This document shows, in pieces, positions 1-11,784 of a stretch of DNA of 64,000 nucleotides. Source of the DNA: Beroe forskalii (lineage: Eukaryota > Ctenophora > Nuda > Beroida > Beroidae); NCBI GenBank assembly GCA_011033025.1, contig WFMF01000070.1, positions 558,001-622,000 on the forward strand, written 5' to 3'. Positions within the stretch are counted from its first letter, which is position 1. Each line of letters starts with the position of its first letter. A model generated the notes under the pieces. That model was given only the letters and a program-made list of their open reading frames with translations. It was not told where the DNA came from and made no database searches. The translations under genes and the position numbers were made by a program.

Positions 1-859
1 TTGCATCAAATTAATTTAGTTGCATAATATTATATTCGTGTTTGGAATTGGAGAGTTGGAGGCAAAATAATAAACAATGGCTATCATTTTTGAATATCAT
101 AATATTAAATTCTGACATCAATAACAATAATTTTCACCAGATTCTTTGCATGATTTTCAAATACTCAAATAAAGAAAAATATGCTCAGCATTAATGTAAG
201 TGTTACAGAATAAAATAATCAAAAATGAGAGTTTTAAGTTACCAAGTATATATTTAAAACATAATCAAGAAATGTTTGCAGTCGAGAAATGTTTCTTGGA
301 CGCACCATTTTAATTAGAGTCAAATAGTCAGTTTCAAAAATTTTCACGCATTTTAGGGAAAAATCATCAGTCAAGGGTCATTTCAGGTCAATCACATTTT
401 CAGGGCGCAGTGATAATGTAAACATAAATGAAATGGAAACAAGTTTAAAACAATTTAACTTTTGCTACATGATCTATTGATGATTCTTTGAAGTCATATC
501 AATCAATTATTGATAGCCGTTGATATCGATGAAGCTCAGCAAGCAAAATCCCATAATTGCGGCAATGGCATGCATGAATTTAATAAAAATTGTATACGAG
601 TATAGGAGGAAATTAAAAGTGTCAAAAACTTTCAATTTCTATTCATTACATTCTACAAATTATATCGAATCAACTATAATTAAACAGAAAATGTGCTCCA
701 CTTTCTCGGAGATAAAGCAATAAAATGTGGAAATATAGATTAAAATTAGAAAGGTTCAAAATATACCTACACATAACGTAATCATGTGACCTTCACAAGT
801 TAGTGTGCAGGTACTGAGTTGAATTGTTCTCCGTCGACCTTTCTCCACCGGAATTCGGT
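1..859. other. AT-rich non-coding sequence
   Basis: This stretch is AT-rich with no recognisable coding segment, repeat or RNA. Short open frames here have no protein-like composition. It is probably intron or intergenic DNA upstream of the terminal exon at 1465, which is an inference from position only. Confidence 0.4.
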
Positions 860-959
860 NNNNNNNNNNNNNNNNNNNNNNNNNNNNNNNNNNNNNNNNN
901 NNNNNNNNNNNNNNNNNNNNNNNNNNNNNNNNNNNNNNNNNNNNNNNNNNNNNNNNNNN
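860..959. other. Assembly gap (100 N)
   Basis: Exactly 100 consecutive N, the conventional placeholder for a scaffold gap of unknown length. Sequence on the two sides may not be truly adjacent. Confidence 0.98.
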
Positions 960-1464
960 CTGAATCATTCGAAGCACAAAACTCCTCCTTTTCTCTTTTT
1001 CTTGATCATGGCATGTAGAGATATAGGTACTTACTCAATTCAACAGTTATTATCGATTTATTGGGGCAAGATATTGGATTTAGACTCGAATTGAGCTCCG
1101 AAACAGCTTTTTAAACTGAAGAACTAAGGGACTAATACATTCGGTTCAATATCACAACCATACATTCAATGTATCCTGGAGTTGTTATGTGTCCATCCAT
1201 AACTTTGTTTGTATTTGGGAGATTCAACTTCTGAACTTCACTGAATATTGTAACAATATTTGGACAGGTTTGCGACCCGTTATGAAAATTCTCATCAAAT
1301 GAAGCCTCATCAATACCATTAAAATAGTAAAACGTGGTGCATGAATCGTGACAGCCATTCTATGGATTTCTCTTCCATACAAGAATATCTTTTCAGAATT
1401 GTTAGTTTGTAGTTTACATCATCTGACCCAGCAATCCGCCTAACTTTCGCCTTTTCCATTTCAG
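960..1464. other. Non-coding sequence, probable intron
   Basis: There are no credible open frames. The last 25 bases form a pyrimidine-rich tract ending in TTTTCCATTTCAG, a good 3' splice site for the exon that follows. Confidence 0.45.
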
Positions 1465-1547
1465 ACGATTTCCTGGCTGCTAGTGAGAAGTGGGCCCGGA
1501 ACAACTCAGCCTACCACGACTACGGCAGACCTAAGAGTGCCCTCTGA
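1465..1547 (+). CDS. Probable terminal coding exon of an unrecognised gene
   Basis: A strong 3' splice site (pyrimidine tract then CAG at 1462-1464) is followed by 83 bases reading, in phase 2, DFLAASEKWARNN and then SAYHDYGRPKSAL before a TGA. The composition is soluble and charged, unlike the surrounding AT-rich sequence, and codon use is GC-richer than the flanks. No start codon or other exon of this gene was recognised, because upstream sequence is interrupted by the N gap at 860-959. I do not recognise the family. It could be a chance splice-like signal before a short open stretch, but acceptor, protein-like reading and stop together favour a real last exon. Confidence 0.45.
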
Positions 1548-2380
1548 TCACAGACTTGGTAGTGTCATATAAGGAACTTTACAAAACATTGGTCTGAGTC
1601 GCGTGATAGTTTCCCTATAATTTGAATGGCCTAGATTCGTTAGAGGAATTTCCTAACTCAGATTACTAATTAACTTGGTGCAAGCCATAGTGTAAGTTAA
1701 AATGGATTATGGATAAATACAATTCAACTTTCAAATACTCAAATGTGACTGAATTAGGATCAGCTTGTACTCTTGAATGCAGCCTAAAACTTTAAGGTTG
1801 TCAGGGCGTGGCAGTTTATGTTGATTTTTAACACGAATTTATCGATATTTTCATGTAGTTCCCGACTTTTTCAGTATATCATAGTAAACTTTATAGAGTA
1901 TGATGCTATATATCATTGCTATATTATAGATAAGCTAATTAATTAAAGATATAGAGTGATACTATTAAGTTTTAGATTGTAATTTAACGCTTGCTTAGCA
2001 GTTTCAGTGATTTATTTATACTTTAGCTAGTTTGTAAGTTTGTATATAAATGTTATTATCATTTATGTTAATCTAAGTCTTCATTTATCTCCAATTAATT
2101 AGGCTAGTATGCGCTGAAAATATCCAAATTTCTCTTATTGAAACTAATATTGATTTAAGGGAATTGAAATCTGCAACTTGATGCCATTGAGAATGGAATT
2201 ATAAACAAGTGTGCAATTGTCATGACTATGGGTTATTTGAGAGCGAATGAAATTCTATATAATTGTTACGAATTGCAAGGAAACAAAAAGTGGTTGCAAG
2301 GCAACCAGAAATTGCCCACATAAATGGAACACGCGAAAACAAAATTATGTTACAAACACGAAATCATAATCGAATTCATA
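1548..2380. other. AT-rich sequence, possible 3' UTR then intergenic
   Basis: No coding signal. If the exon at 1465-1547 is real, its 3' UTR starts here. I see no unambiguous AATAAA placed to end it. Confidence 0.3.
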
Positions 2381-3800
2381 ATACGCGCGGCGCCGCGCGC
2401 GCTCAGTTTTTGAATTGTTGAGACGCGCATTGTAGATTTCCAGTCTTGCTAAAGTTTATCTGCCGACGGGTTGCTCAACACGAATATCCCTGAGTGCGTT
2501 GCGCGGCGCGCTTCTTCAGAACATGAACAGGAGGGAAGCGCGCGGCGCGTACACACCCCTTTGCGGGCTTAGGACCGACATATTCGTGTTACTGTTAAGC
2601 TACTAAGCTAGGTTTTCTGTTCATTATCGATGATCAATGATGATAGACCCTTCCTTTGCTAAACACGTATATCCCTGTGTGGCTCGCGCGGCGCGTACAC
2701 ACTCCTTGTCTGACGCGAGGGGGTCAGGCAACGCCTGACAACACACTCCTATGCGGGCGCGGCTTAGTCGAAACCCTTCCTTTTGAAAAAGGTCAAAGCT
2801 TAGGGTACGTCTCCCATGTAAACGGGAGCCTTCATTATCTATGACAATGACGTCACTCAGAAAAATATAATTAAGCGCACCTAGCGCTTTAGCATTAGGT
2901 TAGGGTTCTGATTAGGGTCAGATTTGTTAGGTTCAGGGTTAGGATTAAGGTTAGGGTTTGGTTAGGGCAATGGTTAGGTTTAGGATACAGAAAAATTGAC
3001 GTTTAGATCTGTGACGTCACTCAGAGCCGTTTATATGGGAGAGATACCAAGCTTAGGAGCTACGCCACGCGCTCAAAAAAACTATAGGGACGGAATCTCC
3101 GAATCTGGTCAGATCATATCTTGTCAGACGTTGTCTGCAGTGGCCGCGCCGCCTAGAGTTTCGGCAGGCGCGCGCGCGCGCGTCCGTCGACGGACGTTGC
3201 CCGAAGGCTTGCTAAACACGTATATACCTGTGTGGCTCCCGCGGCGCGCTTCCCCAGCGGCGCGTACACACACCTATGCGGGCTTAGGAACCCAAAGGCG
3301 CAAAGTGAGTAGTGACGTCCAAATCATGTAACGTTGCGCCGCGCGAGGGTAGGGTAACATCCTACGAGCTTCCCCTAACCAGGTTGACTCTGCGAGTCGG
3401 GGCGCGCGCGCTTCGCGCGCGCGAGGGGGTCAGGCAACGCCTGATAATAACCAGGGGTGTCGATACGACACGCGCTTGCCGCGCCGCGCACTCCGTGCGC
3501 GTAACCAGGGCCCTGGTTAGGGCAACCTACGAGCGCGTCCGCCGAATGCGGTCTGACAAGTCAGATCTATCAGCGACTGAGTTACAGACAAAGCACAACG
3601 CGGCCATGAACTATTGAACTATTGAGGGGGCCAGGCAACGCCTGGCAAATGAACTGCAATTAAACAGAAAATTTGGCATCAAGTTGCTTTGCTGGAGTTT
3701 CGGGAAGTCTCACATATAAGCGAGAGCCATCCAGTCAGAAAAGTCATCATTTAGTCAGAAGAAATAGACGGGCAACGTCCGTCGGGTAGGTGTCCCATAT
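2381..3800. repeat. GC-rich cluster of dispersed short repeats
   Basis: The base composition changes abruptly to runs of GCGCGC and GGCGCG. A segment with the core AACACGTATATCCCTGTGTG occurs at about 2658 and 3213, with a diverged copy at about 2475, always followed by a GCGCGGCGCG-type tract. Another shared motif is a palindromic GTCAGGCAACGCCTGAC-like string (about 2725, 3430, 3630). Two TGACGTCA palindromes lie at 2848 and 3012. Inverted copies of parts of this cluster occur at 5640-6060. No coding function is supported. Confidence 0.6.
2893..2992 (+). repeat. Degenerate telomere-like TTAGGG tract
   Basis: Irregular GGTTAGGGTT, GTTAGGGTTTGG and related strings extend for about 100 bp. 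It is interstitial and short, so it is a decayed telomere-like simple repeat and not a chromosome end. Confidence 0.6.
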
Positions 3801-3929
3801 AACTCTGGCTGAGTTACGTCATAGTCACGTGACTTTTCATCCAAAATAAAATAAGTATTATATGCTTCAGTATGCACACGTCGCCGGAGTAGGTCGTCAG
3901 TTCCTCAGTTAAAGGTAAAGATCACGGGA

Positions 3930-5060
3930 CAAAAGTACATCGGATCGAGAACACTGGAACATGGGACAGGCACATCGGATCACTAGATCAAGAACACAGG
4001 AACATCAGTACAATAGCTCAATAGATCAAGGGACACAAGTACATCGGATCGAGAACACTGGAACATGGGACAGGCACATCGGATCACTAGATCAAGAACA
4101 CAGGAACATCGGATCATTAGATCGGGAACACTGGAACATCGGATCATTAGATCGGGAACACTGGAACATCGGATCATTAGATCATGGAACACAGGTACGT
4201 CGGATCATTAGATCGGGAACACTGGCTCACTGGAACATCGGATCATTAGATCGGGAACACTGGAACATCGGATCATTAGATCGAGAACACTGGAACATCG
4301 GATCATCAGTTCATGGAACACAGGTACGCGTACGTCGGAGGATCGGGAACTGGAACATCGGATCATTAGATCGGGAACTGGAACATCGGATCATTAGATC
4401 GGGAACACTGGAACATCGGATCATTAGATCGGGAACACTGGAACATCGGATCATTAGATCGGGAACACTGGAACATCGGATCATTAGATCGGGAACACTG
4501 GAACATCGGATCATTAGATCATGGAACACAGGTACGTCGGATCATTAGATCGGGAACACTGGAACATCGGATCATTAGATCGGGAACACTGGAACATCGG
4601 ATCATTAGATCGGGAACACTGGAACATCGGATCATTAGATCGGGAACACTGGAACATCGGATCATTAGATCGGGAACACTGGAACATCGGATCATTAGAT
4701 CGGGAACACTGAACACGGATCATTAGATGCAACACTGGAACATCGGATCATTAGGGGTAAACACTCGTGTGAACATCGGATCATTAGATCGGGAAACACT
4801 GAAACGTCGGATCATTAGATCGGGAAAAACGGAACACCGTTTCTGGATCATTAGATCGACAAACACTGGAACATCGGATCATTAGATTGGAAGGTTGTAA
4901 ACATCGGATTTTTAAAACGTTGGAACATTGAACACAATGGAAAATAAGATGCTGCAACACTGGAACATCGGATCATTAGATCGAACACTGGAACATCGAA
5001 TATTGAAGAACACTGGAAATCGGATCATTAGTTTGTGGAACACTGGAACATCGGATCATT
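3930..5060 (+). repeat. 30-bp tandem repeat, left arm block 1
   Basis: The unit is about 30 bp with core CATCGGATCATTAGATCG followed by GGAACACTGGAA. A variant unit carries GGAACACAGGTACGTCGG. It is clean between about 4090 and 4720 and decays to scattered partial units by 5060. The unit is a multiple of three, which creates long open frames on both strands that have no coding meaning. Confidence 0.95.
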
Positions 5061-5640
5061 TTAAAGCCAAGACTTGTTCAGGAACAGGCTCTTGACCAAG
5101 GTCTTCCAAGGAAAGTCCTTTCATTGCACTCTCGAGTAGAAAGAAAGAGAGGATGTGATGGATACCCATCGGATCATCCAGAAGGAACATTAACCCCTAG
5201 AGGATTACATTAGAAGTCGAATACACCATACTTACTTCAGTAACGATGTTATCGCGCTGAACATCACGTTGCAAAGAGGGTTACATTGCGTCATTTAGTT
5301 ACCCATCGAATATATATCTCACGATAAAAAATTTTCTTGTACGTTTGAAAATTCATTTTGATATAATTTGAATTGATGTCATCTCAACGTCCTTAAACAC
5401 TGGTACTTGTTCATTTAATCATGGAACACAAAAATTTTCGGATCAAACAATCATTCATGACTGTAATTGGAGCTTTAGATCAACTTATTTCATGAAACAA
5501 AATTGCAGAAAAACGTTGTTGTGATGTTTTCAAAACGTTTCAAAAACTTTGTTACTCGTTATAATTTCTGGAACATCGGATCATACAGTATTTCTTTGAC
5601 AAAGTGGCATGACCGCGGCTTGTCAGAAGTTGTCCATCGG
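5061..5640. other. Decayed repeat and AT-rich linker
   Basis: Non-coding linker inside the fold-back-like element, with only stray fragments of the 30-bp unit (for example GGAACATCGGATCAT near 5571). No gene or RNA is recognised. Confidence 0.4.
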
Positions 5641-6060
5641 CTTCCTAAGCCGCAGGTGTGTTGCGCCGCGCGAGCCACACAGGGATATACGTGTTTAGCA
5701 ACCCATCGGCAGACCCTAGAAAAAACAAATAACATGTGTGGCTCACGCCGCGCGCTTCTGCATCACAGGAAGTCGAAATGTGGAATGTTGCGCCGCGCGA
5801 GTGGCGAGCGAGGGTGGGGTAACAATTAACATCCTACGACGCGCGCGGTGCCGCAGTGGTAGGGTATTATCATTCTTCATTTCTTCGAGTACGACGCAAC
5901 CAATTCAGTCGACGGACGTTGCCCGTCTAAATTTCTTCTGACTGGATGGCGAGAGCGTAAAGTGACGTCCAGTCGTCCAAATGTGGAACGTTGCGCCGCG
6001 CGTGAGGGTGGGGTAACATCCTACACGGCCAATTCAGACAACGTCTGACATTGACGTCGC
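5641..6060 (-). repeat. Inverted copies of the GC-rich repeat cluster
   Basis: The stretch at about 5660-5715 is the reverse complement of the AACACGTATATCCCTGTGTG segment seen at 2658 and 3213. The stretch at 5898-5948 is the reverse complement of about 3730-3785 (CCATCCAGTCAGAAG ... GACGGGCAACGTCCGTCG). GCGCCGCGCG tracts recur. These make a second, inner inverted repeat around the first 30-bp array. Confidence 0.7.
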
Positions 6061-6079
6061 CGATCTTTTGCTAAAACAC

Positions 6080-6950
6080 TGGAATAACATCAGTTTAGAT
6101 GCGCAGCACTGGCACCCCAGATTTAGATTTAGAACAGGGAAGCGCTTGGAAACGTTAAAACAACGTATTTCAGACGTATCAAAGTAACGTTGCGTACAAG
6201 TTACCTCTAAACGTTTAAACAGCGTAGTTCAGACGTTTCAAAGTAACGTTGCATACAAATTAATTGGAAACGTTAAAACAATGATTCAAACGTATCAAAA
6301 TAACGTTGCATACATGGAACACAGGTAAACGTTAAAACAACGTAGTTCAGATGTTCCAAAGTAACGTTACATACAAGGATTATTTGCAAACGTTAAAACA
6401 ATCGTATCATTACAAACTTATCAAAGTAACGTTGTATACAAGTAACTTTGAAATGTTAAAACAACGTATTTCAAAAGTTTCTGGAACGTTGCATACAAGT
6501 AGACTTGGAAACGTTAAAACAACGTTTTTCAAACGTATCAAAGTAACGTTGCATACAAGTTAGCTTGGAAACGTTAAAACAACGTATTTCAAAAGTTTCA
6601 AAGTAACGTTGCATAATCGGTTACTTGGAGACGTTGAAACAACGTATTTCAAACGTATCAAAGTAACGTTGCATACAAGTTACTTGGAAACGTTTAAAAT
6701 ACGTTCCATATGCAACGTTCCTTAACGTTGGATTTTGAAGTTGCTGAAACGTTCAATTGGAATTATTTTGTAACGTTTCAAAAGAAACGTTTAAATGTCG
6801 TTTCACAACGTTGCCTAGGCAACGTTCCAAAAGGTAACAATTGAAACGTTTAGTATACGTTGCAATAGGTTGCCAACGTTGCAACCCCGTTGCAACCTTT
6901 TGCAACCTTGGTAAAATGTCTTGCAACGTTACTGCAACGTTGGCAACCAA
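6080..6950 (+). repeat. AACGTT-rich degenerate tandem repeat
   Basis: The unit is about 60 bp with core GTAACGTTGCATACAAGT then GGAAACGTTAAAACAACGT. It is clearest at 6140-6700 and changes at 6700-6950 into shorter AACGTT and GCAACGTTGC motifs. The palindrome AACGTT occurs dozens of times. No coding potential. Confidence 0.85.
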
Positions 6951-6959
6951 AATTGTTGG

Positions 6960-7815
6960 GTGGGTGGAACATCGGATCATTAGATCATGGAACACAGGTA
7001 CGATGATCATTAGATCAGGAACACTGGAACATCGGATCATTAGATCATGGAACACAGGTACGTCGGATCATTAGATCGGGAACACTGGAACATCGGATCA
7101 TTAGATGGGGAACACTGGAACATCGGATCATTAGATCGCATGGAACACAGGTACGTCGGATCATTAGATCGGGAACACTGGAACATCGGATCATTAGATC
7201 GGGAACACTGGAACATCGGATCATTAGATCGAGAACACTGGAACATCGGATCATCAGTTCATGGAACACAGGTACGTCGGATCATTAGATCGGGAACACT
7301 GGAACATCGGATCATTAGATCGGGAACACTGGAACATCGGATCATTAGATCATGGAACACAGGTACGTCGGATCATTAGATCGGGAACACTGGAACATCG
7401 GATCATTAGATCGGGAACACTGGAACATCGGATCACCAGATCGGGAACACTGGAACATCGGATCATTAGATCGGGAACACTGGAACATCGGATCATTAGA
7501 TCGAGATCACTGGAATATCGGATCATTAGATCATGGAACACAGGTACGTCGGATCATTGGATCGAGATCACTGGAACATCGGATCATTAGATCATGGGAC
7601 ACAGGCACATTGCATCATTGGATCATGGAACACAGGTACGTCGGATCATTGGATCGAGAACACTGGAACATCGGATCATTAGATCATGGAACACAGGTAC
7701 GTCGGATCATTAGATCATGGAACACATATACGTCGGATCATTTGATCGAGATCAGTGGAACATCGGATCATCAGATCATGGAACACAGGTACGTCGGATC
7801 ATTAGATCGATGCAG
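6960..7815 (+). repeat. 30-bp tandem repeat, left arm block 2
   Basis: Same unit as at 3930-5060, mixing the GGAACACTGGAACATCGG and GGAACACAGGTACGTCGG variants. It ends abruptly at about 7815, where the array continues in reverse orientation. Confidence 0.95.
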
Positions 7816-8460
7816 TGATCCGACTTACCTGTGTTCCATGATCTAGTGATCCAATGTTCCAGTGTTCTCGATCTAATGATCCGACGTATAACCTGTGTTT
7901 CATGATCTAATGATCCGATGTTCCAGTGTTCTCGATCCAATGATCAGGCATACCTGTGTTCCATGATCTAATGATCCGATATTCCAGTGATCTCGATTTA
8001 ATGATCCAACGTACGTGTGTTCCATGATCTAATGATCCGAAATTCCAGTGATCTCGATCCAATGATCCGACGTACCTGTGTTCCATGATGTCATGATGAT
8101 GTTCTAATGATGATGTTCTCGATGTAATGATCCGATGTACCTGTGTTTCATGATCTATTGATCCGATGTACCAGTGATCTCGATCCAATGATCCGACGTA
8201 CCTGTGTTCGTTGATCCAATGATCCGATGTGCCTGTGTTCGATGATCTTATGATCCGATGTTCCAGTGTTCTCGATCTAATGATCCGACGTACCTGTGTT
8301 CCATGATCCGATATGCCTGTGTTCCATGATCTAATGAATCGATTATCCAGTGATCTCGATCCTCATCCAATGATCCGACGCACCTGTGTTCCATGATCTA
8401 ATGATCCGATGTTCCAGTGTTCTCGATCTAATGATCCGACGTACCTGTGTTAATTTTTTA
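7816..8460 (-). repeat. 30-bp tandem repeat, inverted block
   Basis: The same unit read on the complementary strand (TGATCCGACGTACCTGTG, CGATCTAATGATCCGATG). Units here are more diverged than in the left arm, and AT-rich LINE sequence interrupts the array at 8462. Confidence 0.95.
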
Positions 8461-8461
8461 A

Positions 8462-11368
8462 TTTAAAATCACAAATAGTATACACAACAAATTATACATT
8501 GTCATTTGCCCTATATAAAATCATTCATGAAACATGAGGGTTTAACCAAAAGATTTGAATAATCAAAGTTGAATAAAACATAAACATAGTAAAGCCTAAC
8601 TTGTTGCATATGCTATGAGTGGGGCACGTGCAGAGTAGTCGAGACTACTCTATGCTGCACAATTACGCCCTCAAAAATCTTAAATCACACAATTGGTTGA
8701 TTACATAGTTGGTAAAATTGCAAATATAATAAAATAATAATGATGTCAAATATAATAGAATAATAATGATGAATTGCTTTTATTACTCTGAGTGATATAA
8801 AACTCTGAAATATTCAAAAGATGTATGGAATGTGTGATGTGGGTGGTGAGCCTGGTCCTGGTGGTCCCTATCATGAACAAAATATGCATCCCTTTTGAAC
8901 CTTTTCCTCGTCTCCCTGTCCCTTACCAATCCTTCTGTCCCTTGCCTGTACCTTTCGCCTTTTATTATGCATGTCATAGGAAAACACTGGCAACAAATCG
9001 CTGTTCTCTCATTATTCATGTTTACCAAAATTAGTCAAATTCACTGTCCGCCTTCATCCAGAGATATTCCTTTAGTTTAGTTTTAAAGGCTGTTAAGCAA
9101 TTTTCAGATCTTATATTCAATGGAACTTCATTCCAACGTAGATGTGTACGGTAGAAAAATGAGTTTTGAAAACGTCTATTCTAGGTTTTATAGAACATTC
9201 TAATTGGAGTTCATCAGATGATGACATACTCCTAGTATATCGAGTTAATTTTGGGTCGGGGAGGTGCTTCTTCCTAAGATAACCAGGGATACTTGAAAAT
9301 GGGCTTGGATGATTGAACATCTTATAGAACAAGACCAAGTCATTATAATCAAACTTGTACTTCATCGGCAGGACATCTAGATTCTTCAATTTTAGGTGGT
9401 ATTCTGATTTAGTGTAACTGCAGAAATCTTCACTGAAAACCCACTTAATGGCTCTTTTCTGCATGGCTTCAAACTTATCAATGTTTGTTTTGTGCACTGG
9501 CCTCCAGATTTGTGAACAATGCTCAAACTGTGACCGAATTATGGCTAAAAATAGAATTTTACGTTGATTGGTGTTTCTATTGAAGGAGCAATTTCTTCGC
9601 AGAAGGCCAATTTTTGACTGGCCTTATTTAGTAGTTTTTGTGCTGGGCATTCCATTTTAGAGACGGGATAACTTGCACTCCTAAATCTTTTCGTTATCCG
9701 TGTAGTCAAGTTTCGTATCATAGAGATAATATTCAAAATTACTGCTTGCCTTATTACTTAATTTACAATTGAGAACTTTACATTTATCAAGGTGGAAACG
9801 CATTTTAATTTTATTACGTTCAGCCCACTTTTGGAGAGAGCTGATATCTTGTTGCAAGATTACACGATCGTGTTCATTGTTTATTTGCCTAAAGATTTTC
9901 ATATCATCAGTTTAGAGAAGAATCTTGGTTGAAATATCAATAACCTCAGTTATATCGTTAATAAACAAGACAAAGAGCAATGGACCTAAAATAGATCCTT
10001 GGGGTACCCCAGACAGAACTGGGGACATGCCTGAAAGAGAACCATCAATGGATACGCACTGTTGCCTTCCTTTAAGGTATTCTTTAATGAATCTCAGTAG
10101 GTACCCATCGATGCCATAAGAAAATTTCAGTTTCTCTAAAATTATGTCATGATTAACACTATCAAATGCTTTTGCAAAATCGAAATATATAACATCAGTG
10201 GAGATTTTATCATTTAGATTTAACGTAAGAGCGTCAACGTAATTTATCATTTGTGTTGTGCATGAGCGATTAGGCAAAAAACCGTGCTGTAGGGTAGAAA
10301 TTTTGTCTTTGCATTTTTCATGGAGGATATTGTGCAAACTTTTTTCAAATATTTTCATTACTAAGCTTGTGAGAGAAATGGGCCTGTAATTTTCAACGTC
10401 GTCCTTTCTGCCTTTTTTATGAATAGGTACTACATTAGCATTTTTCCAATCCTGTGGCAGCTCTCCGAGTTGGTAAGACTTATTAAAGAGTAGTGCAAGT
10501 GGCAAGCACAGAGCGCCGGCACAGTTTTCAAGATATGCCCACTAATTCCGTCCGGTCCTGGGGCTTTGCTAGGCTTGACATTTTTGAGATAGCTAAAAAT
10601 TTCCGCAGGAGAGAATTCCTCAGGGGCCCGGAAATCTTGTAAGTTAATATCATATTTGCTTGCCTGGGAAAATTGATCACAGAAAAATTTGTTAAAAATA
10701 TCGCATTGGTCTTGGGTTTCAGAACGGTATCTGCCTTTATATTGTACAGATTCAGGAATGCGTCCACATTTTGTACTAGATTTAATGAATGACCAAAATT
10801 TTTGTTGACCTGGTTGTTGCCTACATGTTCAGAATTACACGGATCAGCTAAAATAAAATCACTTTTCTTTTCAAGGACTCGATTTTTGAATTTGATTTTA
10901 AATTCATCAAGTGCTTCTTTATCACTATCTAATCCAGATTTTTTATAAATTTTTCTAAGCTTATGTTTCTTTTTAGACATCATAAAAATTTCGAGTCGAA
11001 CCACGGTGGCTTTATGCGAAATTTAACGGACTTCATCGGAATATGGTTCCTCATAGCAATGTCCAATTTAGATTTAAATAGATTCCATGCTTGTGAGATT
11101 CCTAGGGTACTAAACATACTTGACCAGTCGTATGTGTTAAGTTCATTTTCAAGTTCAGGCCAATTCGCTTCATTATAGTTAAACACTCTACGCTTTTTAA
11201 CTTTCCTCCTATTAACATTTTTCTTTATTTTGAATTTAATGGAGTAATGATCTGAAGGGCAAATTAGATCTGGGGTAATGCAAATGTCTTTTATAAGACC
11301 AGGCTGGTTTGTAAGTAGTAAGTCTAAAGTATTTCCATCTTTATGAGTAGGTTCGTTTATAAGGGCAT
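8462..11368 (-). mobile_element. 5'-truncated LINE (Jockey/CR1-like), copy 1
   Basis: This is a second copy of the LINE at 42832-46790, inserted on the minus strand. Its 3' end (AT-rich tail at about 8462) abuts the 30-bp array. Its 5' end at about 11368 falls inside the endonuclease domain and abuts a GTTCGC-rich repeat. The 3' UTR contains about 120 bp that are missing in the other copy. Truncation at the 5' end is typical of target-primed reverse transcription. It is dead: there are several frameshifts, and the reverse transcriptase catalytic motif YADD is altered to a stop followed by TDD. Confidence 0.9.
9117..11368 (-). pseudogene. LINE endonuclease/reverse transcriptase remnant
   Basis: Read on -, the pieces are: the C-terminal end of the endonuclease with the CPSDHYSIKF motif; a linker; reverse transcriptase block APGPDG (partly out of frame), then YRPISLTS, HGFLPNRSC, FDFAKAFDSVNHD, GVPQGSILGPLLF; and a C-terminal region starting TNIDKFEAMQKRA. 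Single-base deletions relative to the 42854 copy shift the frame near 10980, 10800 and 10530. At about 9912 the YADD site reads stop-T-D-D. Downstream of it this copy keeps the MKIFRQINNEHDR segment, which is scrambled in the other copy. The last ~40 residues are also out of frame. It cannot encode a working protein. Confidence 0.9.
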
Positions 11369-11384
11369 AATAGGCCGCGAACTT

Positions 11385-11755
11385 TAGTTCGCCGCGAACC
11401 CGGGCGAACTCAGGCGAACCCGCGCGAACTCCGCGCGGGTTCGCAAGCGTTCGCCGACAGTTCGCCAATTTTTTTCCTTGGCGAACTCCGCTGAAGTTCG
11501 CCGAGAGTTCGCCAGACGTTCGCCGAACTCCGGGCGAACTCGAGCGAACTCAGGCGAACCCGCGCGGAGTTCGCCGCAAACTGGCGAACTAGTTCGCCGC
11601 GAACTAGTTCGCAGGGAACTTAAAATTTTTGGTTGGCGAACGATTTTTTGGAGTTCGCGGCGGACTCGTTCGCGGCGAACGAGTTCGCAGCGAACTAGTT
11701 CGCGGCGGACTAGTTCGCCGCGAACTACTTTTTTCTAAGTTCGCGGCGAACTCTT
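11385..11755. repeat. GTTCGC/GCGAAC repeat, block 1
   Basis: This dense run contains GTTCGCCGCGAACTAGTTCGC-type motifs. GTTCGC and its complement GCGAAC alternate, so the block is itself full of small palindromes. It can be read as an arginine/serine-rich open frame, which I treat as an artefact. An inverted counterpart lies at 12615-12945. Confidence 0.9.
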
Positions 11756-11784
11756 GTCCGACGTTGTCTGACCCCTTCGCCTTC

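Noticed and set aside
2848..3019. cAMP-response elements (TGACGTCA at 2848 and 3012) as a promoter
   Set aside because: The same palindrome occurs in dispersed repeats elsewhere (31258, 39830, 40200, 59360), and there is no first exon nearby.
3961..4735. Long open frames on both strands (HWNIGSLDRE- and MIRCSSVPDL-type repeats)
   Set aside because: They follow from a 30-bp tandem unit, which is a multiple of three. All frames without stops stay open, and no start context or non-repeat coding sequence is attached.
11478..11738. Arg/Ser-rich ORF resembling an RS protein
   Set aside because: An artefact of the GTTCGC/GCGAAC repeat. The complementary block gives the mirror reading.
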